A stretch of 64,000 bases of DNA from Sandaracinaceae bacterium (GTDB lineage Bacteria; Myxococcota_A; Polyangia; Polyangiales; JADJQN01). The first letter of the stretch is position 1. Each line of letters begins with the position of its first letter. Shown here piece by piece: positions 26,951 through 35,550 of the stretch. The DNA lies in contig JADJQN010000006.1 in assembly GCA_016712745.1 (NCBI GenBank), forward strand, positions 1 to 64,000, in the 5' to 3' direction. Position numbers and translations under genes: made by a program. The notes beneath the pieces are model-generated. The model saw only the letters and a list, made by a program, of their open reading frames with translations, did no database searches and was not told where the DNA came from.

Positions 26951-27334
26951 TCAGTTGAGGGTGTACGGCAAAGTCAGAACGAAAGGCGCGATTTCCGCGT
27001 CGAACATCTCGCCGTCCTCGCCTTGCATCTGATACGTCCCCTTCATCTCGCCACGCGGGGTCGCGAGCACACAGCCGCTCGTGTACTCGAATCCTTGTCC
27101 GGGAGGCAGCGTAGGCTGCACGCCGACCACGCCGGGCCCCTGCACTTCCTCAACCTTGCCGTCGCCGTCGGTGATGATCCAATGCCGGCTCTTCAACTGC
27201 ACTCGGTGCTTGGATTCGTTGGCAATGCGAATGGTGTAAGCGAAGACATAGCGATGATCGCGCGGCGACGACTGCTCGGGCACGTACTGCGTATTTACAC
27301 TTACGCGGATGCCACGGATCAACGCGTCGGACAT
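26951..27334 (-). CDS. apaG: ApaG domain protein
   Basis: A 127-residue single-domain protein with a fibronectin-III-like ApaG fold. RGIRVSVNTQYVPEQSSP, RYVFAYTIRIANE, VQLKSRHWIITDGDGKVEEVQGPGVVGVQP, and the closing FDAEIAPFVL match the family from end to end. ApaG is linked to magnesium/cobalt resistance and dinucleotide phosphates, but its reaction is not settled. ATG 27334 gives the normal family length; a longer reading of the frame to 27598 has no family support. Confidence 0.93.
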   Translation of the reverse strand: MSDALIRGIRVSVNTQYVPEQSSPRDHRYVFAYTIRIANESKHRVQLKSRHWIITDGDGKVEEVQGPGVVGVQPTLPPGQGFEYTSGCVLATPRGEMKGTYQMQGEDGEMFDAEIAPFVLTLPYTLN

Positions 27335-27399
27335 GGGCAGGAGGCTGAACCGCCTTCGCCAAGAGCGCAAGAGTCCAACGTTTCGCGCGCTAATTATAG

Positions 27400-28071
27400 T
27401 TAGGTGCCTGGCCAGACGCGAAGTGCTTTGCGATGGCTCACTGCCAGCGAGTCCGCGTCGGCAAAACGATAGAGGGCTCTGCGGTCCTTTGCCGAAGCGA
27501 ACTCGACACCAATGCGCGGCGCGCGTGCGATCCGCGCGGGTGGTGGCGCATCGCGAAGTACGAATTCGCCAGGCTTGTAGAGCGCATGACCGCTCCATTT
27601 CGTGTCGAGCAAGAGCGCAGCTCCGACTTTGCCTGGACCGGCCAGCGACGTTGCGCTCGTGAGGCCGCCGCGTCGCTGCGCAACCAGGTCGTGGCCCTCA
27701 ACGACTTCGCACGATCGCACGAGCACCGCGGCGCCCTCGTCTGTATCGTTTGTGACGATGTTCAGCATCATGTGGATGCCATAACAAAGGTACATGTAGA
27801 CGTGGCCAGCGCGGCCCCACATCGGTGCATTGCGCTTCGTACGGCCCATGCGGCAATGACTCGCCGTGTCGTCGGGATGGCGATACGCCTCGACTTCGGT
27901 GATGCGCAATACGATGCCATCCTTGCAGACGAGCTTGCCAAGAAGCTCCTCTGCAACGATCAGCGAATCACGAGCGTAAAAGTCGTGAGGCAGAATGCGC
28001 GACGACGCGCGCGTCCTGCTGCGCGACTTACTGCGCTGCGATGAGGTCGTCGAGGGCGTCGGTGATGTCAC
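27400..28071 (-). CDS. DNA-3-methyladenine glycosylase (AAG/Mpg family)
   Basis: Base-excision-repair glycosylase that removes alkylated purines. The core begins at ILPHDFYARDSLIVAEELLGKLV and contains ITEVEAYRHPDDTASHCRMGRTKRN, AGHVYMYLCYGIHMMLNIV with the catalytic-region Glu and Tyr residues, AVLVRSCEV and LAGPGKVGAAL. The start is uncertain: no usual start codon lies between the end of the upstream gene and the core, so translation must begin inside that gene at GTG 28071 (chosen) or TTG 28107, overlapping it by 44 or 80 bp. The Arg/Ser-rich N-terminal leader is not part of the domain. Confidence 0.88.
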   Translation of the reverse strand: MTSPTPSTTSSQRSKSRSRTRASSRILPHDFYARDSLIVAEELLGKLVCKDGIVLRITEVEAYRHPDDTASHCRMGRTKRNAPMWGRAGHVYMYLCYGIHMMLNIVTNDTDEGAAVLVRSCEVVEGHDLVAQRRGGLTSATSLAGPGKVGAALLLDTKWSGHALYKPGEFVLRDAPPPARIARAPRIGVEFASAKDRRALYRFADADSLAVSHRKALRVWPGT

Positions 28072-28675
28072 GCCACCGATTCGTAGCGCCTTCGTGATGG
28101 AAGACAAGAGTGCCCGTCGCGTCGTAGATGTTTACGACGGGAAGGCCTTCGGTGCGACTTCCCGCAGGCTCCTCATCCGTGCCGGGGCGATAGTTGTAGG
28201 TGCTGAGGTCGTTCGTGGGGTCCATGAACACGTAGCCTGGCGTCTCGTACGTATTTCCCCACGATGTGCACGTGTCAGCGTCGACGGGACCGCCGTTGAT
28301 GTCCTGCTGAAGCACTTCGAGGATGCGCACGTTCATCGACGCGTATGGGTCGATAAGGTTTGCTTTCATCGACGGCGCGTCAGCGATGCACTCGCCACAC
28401 CACGGCTCCGAGTGAACGACAACGGTGAAGTCCGGGCCGCAGAAATCGTTGTTATAGAGGTCGTACTCGGCGCCTTCGCAGTTCGCCACGGTCCACGGCT
28501 GTTGAAGGCGACCGATTGAGAAGCCCCAGGGGCCACGCGGCGTGTCGCAGGTCGCCCGCGGGTTGTCGGTCGACGGAACGAGCGGCCCGCCTGAATTGTT
28601 ACCCCGGGTAGCGCCACCCGAACAACCAGCCACCGCCGCCAACATCGAAACCGCCAACAAGATACGCATCGCCAT
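28028..28675 (-). CDS. Thioredoxin-like lipoprotein
   Basis: A 215-residue periplasmic lipoprotein: ATG 28675, then signal peptide with lipobox AAVAGC. The mature part has a thioredoxin/TlpA-like fold with the redox motif WCGEC in VVVHSEPWCGECIADAPSMK, and the later cis-Pro region GLPVVNIYDATGTLVFHHEG. It probably acts as a thiol-disulfide reductase or a related periplasmic redox protein. An extra Cys set (CDTPRGPW, NCEGAEY, FCGPDF, TCTSWG) is unusual and may add disulfides. The stop falls inside the start region of the glycosylase gene. Confidence 0.8.
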   Translation of the reverse strand: MAMRILLAVSMLAAVAGCSGGATRGNNSGGPLVPSTDNPRATCDTPRGPWGFSIGRLQQPWTVANCEGAEYDLYNNDFCGPDFTVVVHSEPWCGECIADAPSMKANLIDPYASMNVRILEVLQQDINGGPVDADTCTSWGNTYETPGYVFMDPTNDLSTYNYRPGTDEEPAGSRTEGLPVVNIYDATGTLVFHHEGATNRWRDITDALDDLIAAQ

Positions 28676-28754
28676 ACCCCACACCCCTGGTTATTGAACC
28701 GCCGCGAATGTAAGCGCGCATGCCCCGATGTGCAACGCGCCCCAACCCACACGG

Positions 28755-28883
28755 CAGCAACGAAAAGCCAGGGCGAAGCGCAACCTAAACCAGACGTCAG
28801 CAACGAATAGCCAACGTGAAGCGCAACCCAAGCCACGCTGCAACAACGAATAGCCAGGATGAAGTCGCGTCAGCGACGAGGGA
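28755..28883. repeat. Degenerate 43-bp tandem repeat, three copies
   Basis: Units begin at 28755, 28798 and 28841 with cagcaacgaa(t/a)agcca and continue with -gaagcgcaacc-. The period is exactly 43 bp; the third copy diverges after about 26 bases. It lies in the gap between the thioredoxin-like gene and the tRNA-Glu gene. I see no gene in it; minus-strand readings through it lack coding character. Confidence 0.8.
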
Positions 28884-28938
28884 CGCGCCGCGTCCCTTCG
28901 CGTGGGGGAGGCTCCAACTCGGCTTTGCCGAGGTGGAG

Positions 28939-28963
28939 GGGGCGGCGCGTGCCGCCCCTTTCC
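28939..28963. terminator. GC-rich hairpin next to tRNA-Glu
   Basis: An 8-bp perfect stem GGGGCGGC/GCCGCCCC with loop GCGT (28939-28958) lies just past the 3' end of tRNA-Glu on the minus strand. The T's (cttt) follow on the plus strand only, so as a terminator for the minus-strand tRNA unit it is imperfect. Confidence 0.4.
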
Positions 28964-28968
28964 ATCAG

Positions 28969-29040
28969 TGATCCCGAGGGGATTTGAACCCCTGTTACCG
29001 GCGTGAGAGGCCAGCGTCCTAACCACTAGACGACGGGACC
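28969..29040 (-). tRNA. tRNA-Glu (anticodon CTC)
   Basis: Minus-strand cloverleaf: acceptor GGTCCCG paired with CGGGATC, D-arm with CTAGTGGTTAGGAC, anticodon loop CTCTCAC giving CTC, T-arm AGGGGTTCAAATCCCCT, discriminator A. CCA is not encoded. It is 40 bp downstream of tRNA-Gln and probably in the same transcript. Confidence 0.96.
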
Positions 29041-29080
29041 AACGAACCAACTACTCACAAAACCAACCAAAACTAAGTTC

Positions 29081-29154
29081 TGGTTCGGGGACTAGGATTC
29101 GAACCTAGATAGCCAGATCCAGAAACTGGCGTCCTGCCGTTAGACGATCCCCGA
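29081..29154 (-). tRNA. tRNA-Gln (anticodon CTG)
   Basis: Minus-strand cloverleaf with the U1-A72 pair typical of tRNA-Gln: acceptor TCGGGGA with TCCCCGA, anticodon loop TTCTGGA giving CTG, T-arm containing GGTTCGAATCC, discriminator A. The bases after it read CCA (29081-29083), so the 3' end is encoded, unlike in the other two tRNA genes here. Confidence 0.95.
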
Positions 29155-29178
29155 GCAATTCCGCATGCAAGGCGCGGT

Positions 29179-29207
29179 GTTCTAGCGGTACGCCCCCAGG
29201 GTGTCAA
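29179..29207 (-). promoter_or_regulatory. Sigma-70-type promoter of the tRNA-Gln/tRNA-Glu unit
   Basis: On the minus strand TTGACA (29202-29207), a 17-bp spacer and TAGAAC (29179-29184), ending 25 bp before the tRNA-Gln 5' end. The same -35 and spacing are used in front of tRNA-Asp. Confidence 0.7.
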
Positions 29208-29356
29208 GCGACCCGCTCGAACCGCGCCGCACGCCAACATACCACAGCGAAACGATCATGTATGCACAAGAGCTTCAGTATGTACCTACTCTAAAGACAT
29301 ATCTAACTTGACTTGACCGATGTAGAATTGCCACGCAAGCTCGGAAGTGGAGACGC

Positions 29357-31627
29357 ATGGCAAGCCGCACGTGGAAGACTCATCTCGACTCTCAGCTGCC
29401 CAAAGCGATGGCCGATGAGATCAACGTCTTCGAGACCGAGCTCGAGCTTCGCCAAAAAGGAAAGCTCGAAGAGAAGCTGTTCGCGGAAACGCGCCTGCGT
29501 CGCGGCGTCTACGGCCAGCGCTACGACAACGGCCTGCGTCATGATGGCGAGGCACAGCAGCCAATCCCCTTCCCGTCAGGCGAGCTCACGAAGGGGCCGA
29601 TGACCATGTGGGACGCGCCGGGGATGCAGCGCATCAAAGTGCCGTACGGCGGGCTGACCGCAGCGCAACTCGAGATGATCGCTGACCTGGCGGAAGAGTA
29701 TTCCGACGGCATCGCGCACATAACCACGCGCCAAGATTTTCAGTTTCACTTCATTCACATCGAAGACACGCCCGACCTGATGCGTCGCCTCGCGGCCGTA
29801 GACATCACGACTCGCGAAGCGTGCGGCAATTCCGTACGCAACATCACCGCATGCCCACGCGCCGGCGTTTGCCACGACGAGCCATTCGACACGACGCCAT
29901 ACGCCAAAGCGATGGCAGATTTCCTGTTGGGGCATCCGGACACGCAAGACTTCGGACGCAAAGTGAAGATAGCGTTCAGCGGCTGCCGCGATCACGCGTG
30001 CGCGCTGACGAACATTCACGACATTGGAGCTATAGGCGTTAATCGAGCGGGCAAGCGCGGTTTCGAATTCTATGTTGGCGGTGGTCTTGGAGCAGTTCCA
30101 CATCAGGCGAAGCTTCTCGAAGAGTTTGTGAGCGAAGAAGAGTTGCTTCCCTTGTCTCAGGCGGTATGCCGCGTCTTCGCCCGTCTTGGCGAAAAGACGA
30201 ATCGCGCGCGTGCACGCTTGAAGTTCGTAGTCGCAAAGCTCGGCATTGAAGAGTTTCGGCGCATCGTCGCAGAAGAGCGAAAGCTGATTCCCAATGCTCC
30301 GGAGCACACGGCGTATTTAGGGATGCTTCATGCGACTGACGAGAAGCCAATCAAGGTCTCGTCGCTGCTGCGCAAGGGACGCTATCCCGAGGGCTTCGAA
30401 GCGTGGCGAAGCACAAACGTTTATCAGCAGCGGCAGTCCGGCTATTCGCTCGTCACGATTAAGTGTCCTCTTGGTGATCTCACCTCGGCTCAACTACGCG
30501 CTCTGGCCGATCTCGCGCGCAAGTTTTGCGGCGACACCATCCGCACGACCATCGAGCAGAACTTGGTCTTCCGTTGGGTGAGCAACGATGACTTGCCGGC
30601 GCTCTATACTTTGCTCGGCGCGATTGGCTTGAATGCGCCGGGGGCAGGGACGATCGTGGACGTGACGTCGTGCCCGGGCACCGACACGTGCAAGCTTGGC
30701 ATCTCGGCTTCGCGCGGCCTCGCGGCCGAGTTAGGAACGCGCCTCGCCGAGCAAGCGCTGACGCTCGACAAGAGCGTCCAGGAGCTGCGCATCAAAGTCA
30801 GCGGCTGCTTCAACTCGTGCGGACAGCATCACGTTGGAGACCTCGGCTTCTTGGGTGCGAGTCGCGCGGTGAACGGGCGTCGTGTGCCAAACTTCCAGGT
30901 CGTGCTTGGTGGGCAGTGGAAAGAGAACGGCGGCGCATACGGATTGGCGATCGGCTCCGTGCCAAGCAAGCGCATTCCGGATGTTGTCACGCGCCTGACT
31001 GAACGTTTCGTGCGCGAGCGAGTACAAGAAGAAAGCTTTCAGACGTTCATTCAGCGCATCGGCAAGCTTGCGCTGCGTAAGATGGTCGAAGATTTGATCG
31101 AAATGCCGACGTATCAAGAGGCGCCAGGGCTCTATCGCGATTGGGGCGACCCACGCGAGTACACGATTGGTGATTTGGGCGTCGGCGAATGTGCGGGCGA
31201 AGTCGTCCCCTTCGTTGAGTTTGGACTCGCGGCGGCGGAGCGCCAGGTTTTCGAGGCGAGCACTCTGCTCGAAGCCGGTGACCCATCGGGCGCTGCCGAG
31301 CGCGCATACCGTGCCATGTTGCACGCGGCACAAGCGCTCACGCGCCACGTGGGAGCGTTTGTGACCGACGCGCCGGACGACATTGTCGCGCAGTTTCGTA
31401 CTTACTTGGTGGAGCCCAAGTTTTTTTGGGATCCATTCGCGGGCGAGAAGTTCGTTCATTACCTCACGCGCGTGCACGGCACCACGTTCGAGGGCGTCAC
31501 CAGCGAGCGTGCGCATCAGCGGATTGAAGAGGCGCAGCTCTTCGTCGACGCGTCGAATCAAGCGTACGCGCGCGTGGGTGAAGCTCGGCAGAAGGCGGCG
31601 GCTGATGCGAAGGTCGTGACGGCGTGA
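29357..31627 (+). CDS. Siroheme/4Fe-4S sulfite or nitrite reductase with C-terminal helical extension
   Basis: Assimilatory-type reductase of 756 residues with two ferredoxin-like/siroheme half repeats. The siroheme-4Fe-4S cysteines are C439 and C445 (TSCPGTDTCKLG) and C484 and C488 (SGCFNSCGQHHVGDLGF). The first half keeps a matching but degenerate pattern (ITACPRAGVCHDE, SGCRDHACAL). Whether it reduces sulfite or nitrite cannot be told from this. From about residue 610 a 145-residue helical domain follows (AAERQVFEASTLLEAGDPSGAAERAYRAMLHAAQAL), which resembles HEPN-type helical domains and is not part of the core enzyme. The stop overlaps the next gene by four bases (GTGA). The region upstream (29208-29356) has no gene. 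Confidence 0.9.
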   Translation: MASRTWKTHLDSQLPKAMADEINVFETELELRQKGKLEEKLFAETRLRRGVYGQRYDNGLRHDGEAQQPIPFPSGELTKGPMTMWDAPGMQRIKVPYGGLTAAQLEMIADLAEEYSDGIAHITTRQDFQFHFIHIEDTPDLMRRLAAVDITTREACGNSVRNITACPRAGVCHDEPFDTTPYAKAMADFLLGHPDTQDFGRKVKIAFSGCRDHACALTNIHDIGAIGVNRAGKRGFEFYVGGGLGAVPHQAKLLEEFVSEEELLPLSQAVCRVFARLGEKTNRARARLKFVVAKLGIEEFRRIVAEERKLIPNAPEHTAYLGMLHATDEKPIKVSSLLRKGRYPEGFEAWRSTNVYQQRQSGYSLVTIKCPLGDLTSAQLRALADLARKFCGDTIRTTIEQNLVFRWVSNDDLPALYTLLGAIGLNAPGAGTIVDVTSCPGTDTCKLGISASRGLAAELGTRLAEQALTLDKSVQELRIKVSGCFNSCGQHHVGDLGFLGASRAVNGRRVPNFQVVLGGQWKENGGAYGLAIGSVPSKRIPDVVTRLTERFVRERVQEESFQTFIQRIGKLALRKMVEDLIEMPTYQEAPGLYRDWGDPREYTIGDLGVGECAGEVVPFVEFGLAAAERQVFEASTLLEAGDPSGAAERAYRAMLHAAQALTRHVGAFVTDAPDDIVAQFRTYLVEPKFFWDPFAGEKFVHYLTRVHGTTFEGVTSERAHQRIEEAQLFVDASNQAYARVGEARQKAAADAKVVTA

Positions 31628-32160
31628 TTGATTTGCAGCGCATCTTTGTAAAGATCTTTGCGACGCCTTCCGACAAAGTCTCGCAGGAAGATTTCGTTCC
31701 GGTGTTTCACTCCTTCATCAAGGAGAAGAAGCTCGGTGAGGTTTGGGTGGACGTCACCAACTATGCCCACGTACAACACGGCCCCGGCGTAGTGTTGATT
31801 GCGCATCACGCGCAGTACGCCATGGACGAGGCGGACGGCCGACTCGGCCTACTCTACTCGCGTAAGCGTGGCTCAAGCGGCACACTCACCGAGCGCTTTA
31901 GCGACGCGCTGATGCGTGCGCACGACGCCGCACGCGAGTTGGCGAGCGCGCCATCGCTCCAGCAAAGCCTCACCTTCCGCGGCGACGAGCTTCTCATCGG
32001 CGCACAAGACAAACTGCTGGCGCCCAACTCCGACAAAACGCTCGCGCTCCTGCACGCCCCCATCGCCGAGGCCCTCGAAAATACGCGCGGCAAACCGCAC
32101 ACGCTCACGCGCATAGGCGACCCTCGCGGCCCCTTCACCCTCCTCGCCTCCCCCCGCTGA
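31624..32160 (+). CDS. Unknown protein coupled to the sulfite/nitrite reductase
   Basis: A 178-residue soluble protein starting at GTG 31624 inside the reductase stop (GTGA overlap), so translationally coupled. Not recognised. It opens with an alpha/beta region (IFVKIFATPSDKVSQEDFVPVFHSFIK, EVWVDVTNYAHVQHGPGVVLIAHHAQYAMDE) and has a helical middle. His residues in HVQHGPG and IAHHAQY are notable and could bind a metal or cofactor. Context suggests a role in sulfur or nitrogen reduction or in maturing the reductase. The end abuts a nested inverted repeat. Confidence 0.7.
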   Translation: MIDLQRIFVKIFATPSDKVSQEDFVPVFHSFIKEKKLGEVWVDVTNYAHVQHGPGVVLIAHHAQYAMDEADGRLGLLYSRKRGSSGTLTERFSDALMRAHDAARELASAPSLQQSLTFRGDELLIGAQDKLLAPNSDKTLALLHAPIAEALENTRGKPHTLTRIGDPRGPFTLLASPR

Positions 32161-32163
32161 CCC

Positions 32164-32346
32164 GATGGGGACACGCTCCCCTCCCAACGGGCCTGCAATT
32201 TCAACGACTTGCAGCGGGACTTTGGCCGCGTGAATTTGATACATCGAAACTCACGCGCACTTCGTAGGTATCAAATTGGCGCGGCCAAACTCGATCGGTA
32301 AATGCTCGTAATTGTTCGCCCGTTGAGGGGGGAGCGTGTCCCCGTC
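32164..32346. repeat. Nested inverted repeat (fold-back element)
   Basis: Outer arms 32164-32192 and 32318-32346 match in 26 of 29 positions when one is reversed (core ggggacacgctcccc). Inside, arms 32221-32242 and 32268-32289 match in 20 of 22, around a 25-base loop. The whole lies between two convergent genes; the right arm just enters the end of the Nudix gene. The outer core resembles the ggggacgttcccc palindromes elsewhere in the window. It could be a MITE-like element or a strong bidirectional terminator. Confidence 0.8.
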
Positions 32347-32731
32347 ATTGGCGGGCTTTTAGTTTGGTTACTAGGCGGGCGTCGGGGGGTGGGAGGTCGT
32401 AGTTGTCGAGGTCGGTGGGTAGTACCCATGCGTGCTCAGCGACTTGCTTGTTCTGCACTTCGCCGTTTACGAGGCGACACTCGTAGAAGAGCAGCAGCAC
32501 GTCCTTCTTTGCGTAGCGATGGAACGCGACGTCGATAATGTCGATGACTTCAATCTCGATGGCGCACTCCTCGCGACACTCGCGCACGAGCGCGGCTTCC
32601 GGGGATTCGCCTTCTTCGAGTTTGCCACCAGGGAATTCCCACAGGCCGGCGAGATGCGCGCCAGCCATGCGACGCGTAAGCAGGATGCGGCCCTCGCGAC
32701 GAATCACGGCGGCCGCGACAACGACGCTCAC
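32345..32731 (-). CDS. mutT: Nudix hydrolase, MutT-like
   Basis: A 128-residue Nudix protein with a complete box in GGKLEEGESPEAALVRECREEC (pattern G-x5-E-x7-RE-x-x-E-E). The short length and the WEFPGGK start of the box fit the 8-oxo-dGTP diphosphatase (MutT) branch, which clears oxidised nucleotides, though other (d)NTP substrates are possible. GTG 32731 overlaps the stop of the upstream tolC-like gene (GTGA). The coupling to an efflux gene has no clear functional reason. Confidence 0.88.
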   Translation of the reverse strand: MSVVVAAAVIRREGRILLTRRMAGAHLAGLWEFPGGKLEEGESPEAALVRECREECAIEIEVIDIIDVAFHRYAKKDVLLLFYECRLVNGEVQNKQVAEHAWVLPTDLDNYDLPPPDARLVTKLKARQ

Positions 32732-34320
32732 TGCGCGCGGATGCTCTCGCCCGACGCGCGGCGCAAACGAGCTTCGGCGATACGAAGGTCCACGGCGGCG
32801 TTGATGAGGTCGAGGCGTGACCGCGTAAGCTCCGAATCGGCGTCGAGCAAATCGCTCGTGACAGCGGCGCCTGCGTGAAAGCGCTCGAGGCGAACGCGAT
32901 AACTTTCCTCAGCGGCCGCAACGCCCGTGCGCGCTGCCAACAACGCCTCGCGAGCCGCGATGTAGCCCTCGTACGACTGCGACACTTCGAGGCGCAGGCC
33001 GTCCTCAAGCGCCGCCAGGTCCGCTCGCGCCTGCGCGAGGTCGCTCTCGGCCACATTTCGGTCTTGGCCGCCCGTGAACAAGGAATTCGGCGACCAGCTC
33101 AAGATTGCACTCACGTCCCATGAGCCCTGAAACTGCGCGCGCTGAGGAAAGATACGTTGGTTGGGGTTCGCGTAGTCGGCGTTCGCGCTGACCGCCAAAT
33201 GTGGGAGACGCGTGCCACTGCGCGCGCTCACCAAATGCTCACGTGCGGCGACGAGACGGCGCAATGCACGCATTTCTGCGTGATGGGACATCGCAGAGTC
33301 CACCAGCTGTTCGCGTGTCTGCGTGACGGGCGCTGCGTCCGCGAGTAGGTTCTCGCCAATCGGCAAATCTCGCGCGGGCTCGACGTGCATCAACGAGCGC
33401 AAACCGACCGCTGCCGTAGCGACGCCGCCGTTGGCACGCGCCATCGCAACACGCGTCGCGGCGAGCTGCGCATCCATCCGCATCAAATCCACGGGCGCCG
33501 CCGTGCCGGCCTCCACAAAGGCGGCGATGTCTGCTCGATGCGCTTCGGTTTGGCGAACCATTAACTCGGCGACAAGTGACGCGGCGCGTGCGCGTGCGTA
33601 CGAATAGAATGCTTCACGGGCTTGCAAAGCCACCGTTTGATGTTGAGCTTCGAGCTGCTCCGCCGAGCTATCGGCCAACGCTTCCATCGCGTGGTAGCTG
33701 GGAAGTATGGAGAAGAAAATATCGCTCACAGGCCACGTGAGCCCGGCATGCAACACGTACTGGTCCAGAACGATGGGGAACGAGAGCGACACTTGTTGCC
33801 CATCAAGGTTTGCTTGGAAGAGGCCGCGTGCCGCAGGATCCGTGACCGCGTCGACCGCGGCCTGCGCCATCGCGACTTGCTCGGGCGTCAGCGTCGTGCC
33901 GAACGAAGGCGTGGGCACTCGGCTCAACCGCGTATAGCGAGCCGACAAATCGATCACCGGAAGGATGCCAAGCAACGCGCGCGCAGCGCCAGCGCGCGCG
34001 GAGTTCAACGCCGCCTCGGCGCGTGCTACCGAAGGCGCGGTCGTTTCAGCGAGCGCCGCGACCTGGTCCGCAGTGAGCCCGCCCTGCCCGCCGCGCAACG
34101 CATCGATGAGATCGGGTTCGCGCGCGGGTGCGTTGGCGTTGGTTGTTGTCGGGCGATCATCTTGCGCACCGGTAGCCGCCTCCGCCGTGTCCGCCGGATT
34201 GGTCGCCGCAGGGGGAGGCAAGGTCTGCGCGTTCGCTCGCGGGGTCGCCAGTGGTAAACCTGCCAACGCGCCCAAGGCCGCCACTAAGAAAGCTCTACGC
34301 ACCAATTTGATTCGGGTCAT
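32728..34320 (-). CDS. TolC-family outer membrane efflux protein
   Basis: A 530-residue outer-membrane channel protein of tripartite efflux or type-I secretion systems. ATG 34320 with ribosome-binding site GAAGGA; residues 1-31 form a signal peptide with cleavage after ANA. Two similar halves of long amphipathic helices follow (LALNSARAGAARALLG-type and AREHLVSARSGTRLPHLAVSANADY), with the periodic ALA and AEARLR text typical of the family. A low-complexity Thr/Ala/Asp linker (residues 36-66) is unusual. No inner-membrane pump or adaptor gene lies next to it in the window, so its partner must be elsewhere. Confidence 0.88.
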   Translation of the reverse strand: MTRIKLVRRAFLVAALGALAGLPLATPRANAQTLPPPAATNPADTAEAATGAQDDRPTTTNANAPAREPDLIDALRGGQGGLTADQVAALAETTAPSVARAEAALNSARAGAARALLGILPVIDLSARYTRLSRVPTPSFGTTLTPEQVAMAQAAVDAVTDPAARGLFQANLDGQQVSLSFPIVLDQYVLHAGLTWPVSDIFFSILPSYHAMEALADSSAEQLEAQHQTVALQAREAFYSYARARAASLVAELMVRQTEAHRADIAAFVEAGTAAPVDLMRMDAQLAATRVAMARANGGVATAAVGLRSLMHVEPARDLPIGENLLADAAPVTQTREQLVDSAMSHHAEMRALRRLVAAREHLVSARSGTRLPHLAVSANADYANPNQRIFPQRAQFQGSWDVSAILSWSPNSLFTGGQDRNVAESDLAQARADLAALEDGLRLEVSQSYEGYIAAREALLAARTGVAAAEESYRVRLERFHAGAAVTSDLLDADSELTRSRLDLINAAVDLRIAEARLRRASGESIRAQ

Positions 34321-34480
34321 GACCGTTCCTTCAAACACTGCAGAGTAGCCGCAAACCGTGGCTCATTTACCACGCACTCCATCGCGAACACACGCCCTTC
34401 TAGACCGCGACAGGAATAAAAAAGGGCGGTATTTCGGTCTCCCTTCTGGGGCCCCCTTGGACGACCCACAAGGGCTGGAA

Positions 34481-34510
34481 TTGACTTCGATACGGGCATC
34501 CTTCTATACG
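34481..34510 (+). promoter_or_regulatory. Sigma-70-type promoter of asd
   Basis: TTGACT (34481-34486), an 18-bp spacer and TATACG (34505-34510). The asd start is 30 bp further on, with GGAG as ribosome-binding site near 34530. Confidence 0.55.
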
Positions 34511-34539
34511 CAACCTGCCAGAGCGTTCCGGAGCGGATT

Positions 34540-35550
34540 GTGAAAAAACGTTTTAACGTCGCAGTGGTTGGGGCTACGGGCCTGGTCGGTACTGAAATGT
34601 GCCGGATTCTCGAGGCGCGCGACTTCCCCGTAGCGCAGTTCGTACCGGTCGCGTCCGAACGCAGCACCGGCAAGGACGTTCTTTTCCAGGGGAAAAAAGT
34701 TCAGGTACGCGCCCTCAATGAAGGGGTGTTCGAAGGGATCGACCTCGCGCTCTTTTCGGCAGGCGCAGGCCCCTCGCGCACGTACGCACCGATAGCGGCG
34801 GCCGCAGGCGCCCTGGTGGTCGATAATTCGTCGGCGTGGCGCACCCATCCCGAAGTGCCGCTCTGCGTTCCAGAAGTGAACATCGATCAGGCGCAAATGC
34901 GTCCGCTCGGTATCGTGGCAAATCCCAACTGCGCCACGATTCAGCTCGTGATGGCGCTCAAGCCTTTGCACGATGCCGCGAAGCTTACGCGCGTAGTTGT
35001 GTCGACGTACCAATCTATCAGCGGCGCCGGCGCGGCAGCGATGGAAAGCTTGCGTAAGCAACTTACCCAGCTCGCGCGGGGCGAAGAAGTCGAGCGCGGC
35101 TCGCTTCCAGGAATATTGGCGGGCAACCTTCTCATGAGCTGGAAGCCGGACGCGACGACGGGCTACCAAGAAGAAGAGCTCAAAATCATTCACGAGACGC
35201 GCCGCATTCTCAGGCTGCCTGAGCTTGCCGTGTCGGCAACGACAGTGCGTGTGCCGGTGATCTCGAGTCATAGCGAGGCCGTTACGTTGGAGACCGAGCG
35301 CCCGCTTACCGCAAGTGAAGCGCGTGCCATTTTGAGCAAGATGCCAGGCATCGAAGTGGTCGATGACTTCGAGGCCGGACGCTATCCGCAACCTATCGAC
35401 GCCGTTGGCCGTGACGAAGTGTTCGTTGGACGTATTCGTGCAGACCTGGGCAAAGCGGGAGGACTGCAAATGTGGATCGTCTCGGACAATCTCCGTAAAG
35501 GCGCGGCTCTCAACGCGGTGCAGATCGCCGAACGTTTGTTGTTAGCCTAG
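34540..35550 (+). CDS. asd: Aspartate-semialdehyde dehydrogenase
   Basis: NADPH-dependent enzyme that reduces aspartyl phosphate to aspartate semialdehyde, the branch point to lysine/diaminopimelate, threonine and methionine. At 336 residues it has normal length. It shows the nucleotide-binding loop GATGLVGTEM, the catalytic cysteine C131 in NPNCATIQLVMAL, YQSISGAGAAAMESL and the substrate region RVPVISSHSEAV. Start GTG 34540, supported by the Shine-Dalgarno GGAG and by family alignment (KKRFNVAVVGATG). Its stop is directly followed by the stop of the convergent DUF167 gene. Confidence 0.96.
   Translation: MKKRFNVAVVGATGLVGTEMCRILEARDFPVAQFVPVASERSTGKDVLFQGKKVQVRALNEGVFEGIDLALFSAGAGPSRTYAPIAAAAGALVVDNSSAWRTHPEVPLCVPEVNIDQAQMRPLGIVANPNCATIQLVMALKPLHDAAKLTRVVVSTYQSISGAGAAAMESLRKQLTQLARGEEVERGSLPGILAGNLLMSWKPDATTGYQEEELKIIHETRRILRLPELAVSATTVRVPVISSHSEAVTLETERPLTASEARAILSKMPGIEVVDDFEAGRYPQPIDAVGRDEVFVGRIRADLGKAGGLQMWIVSDNLRKGAALNAVQIAERLLLA

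Noticed and set aside
28755..28883. Possible CRISPR-like repeats
   Set aside because: Units are tandem with no spacers and degenerate; only three copies and no cas genes.
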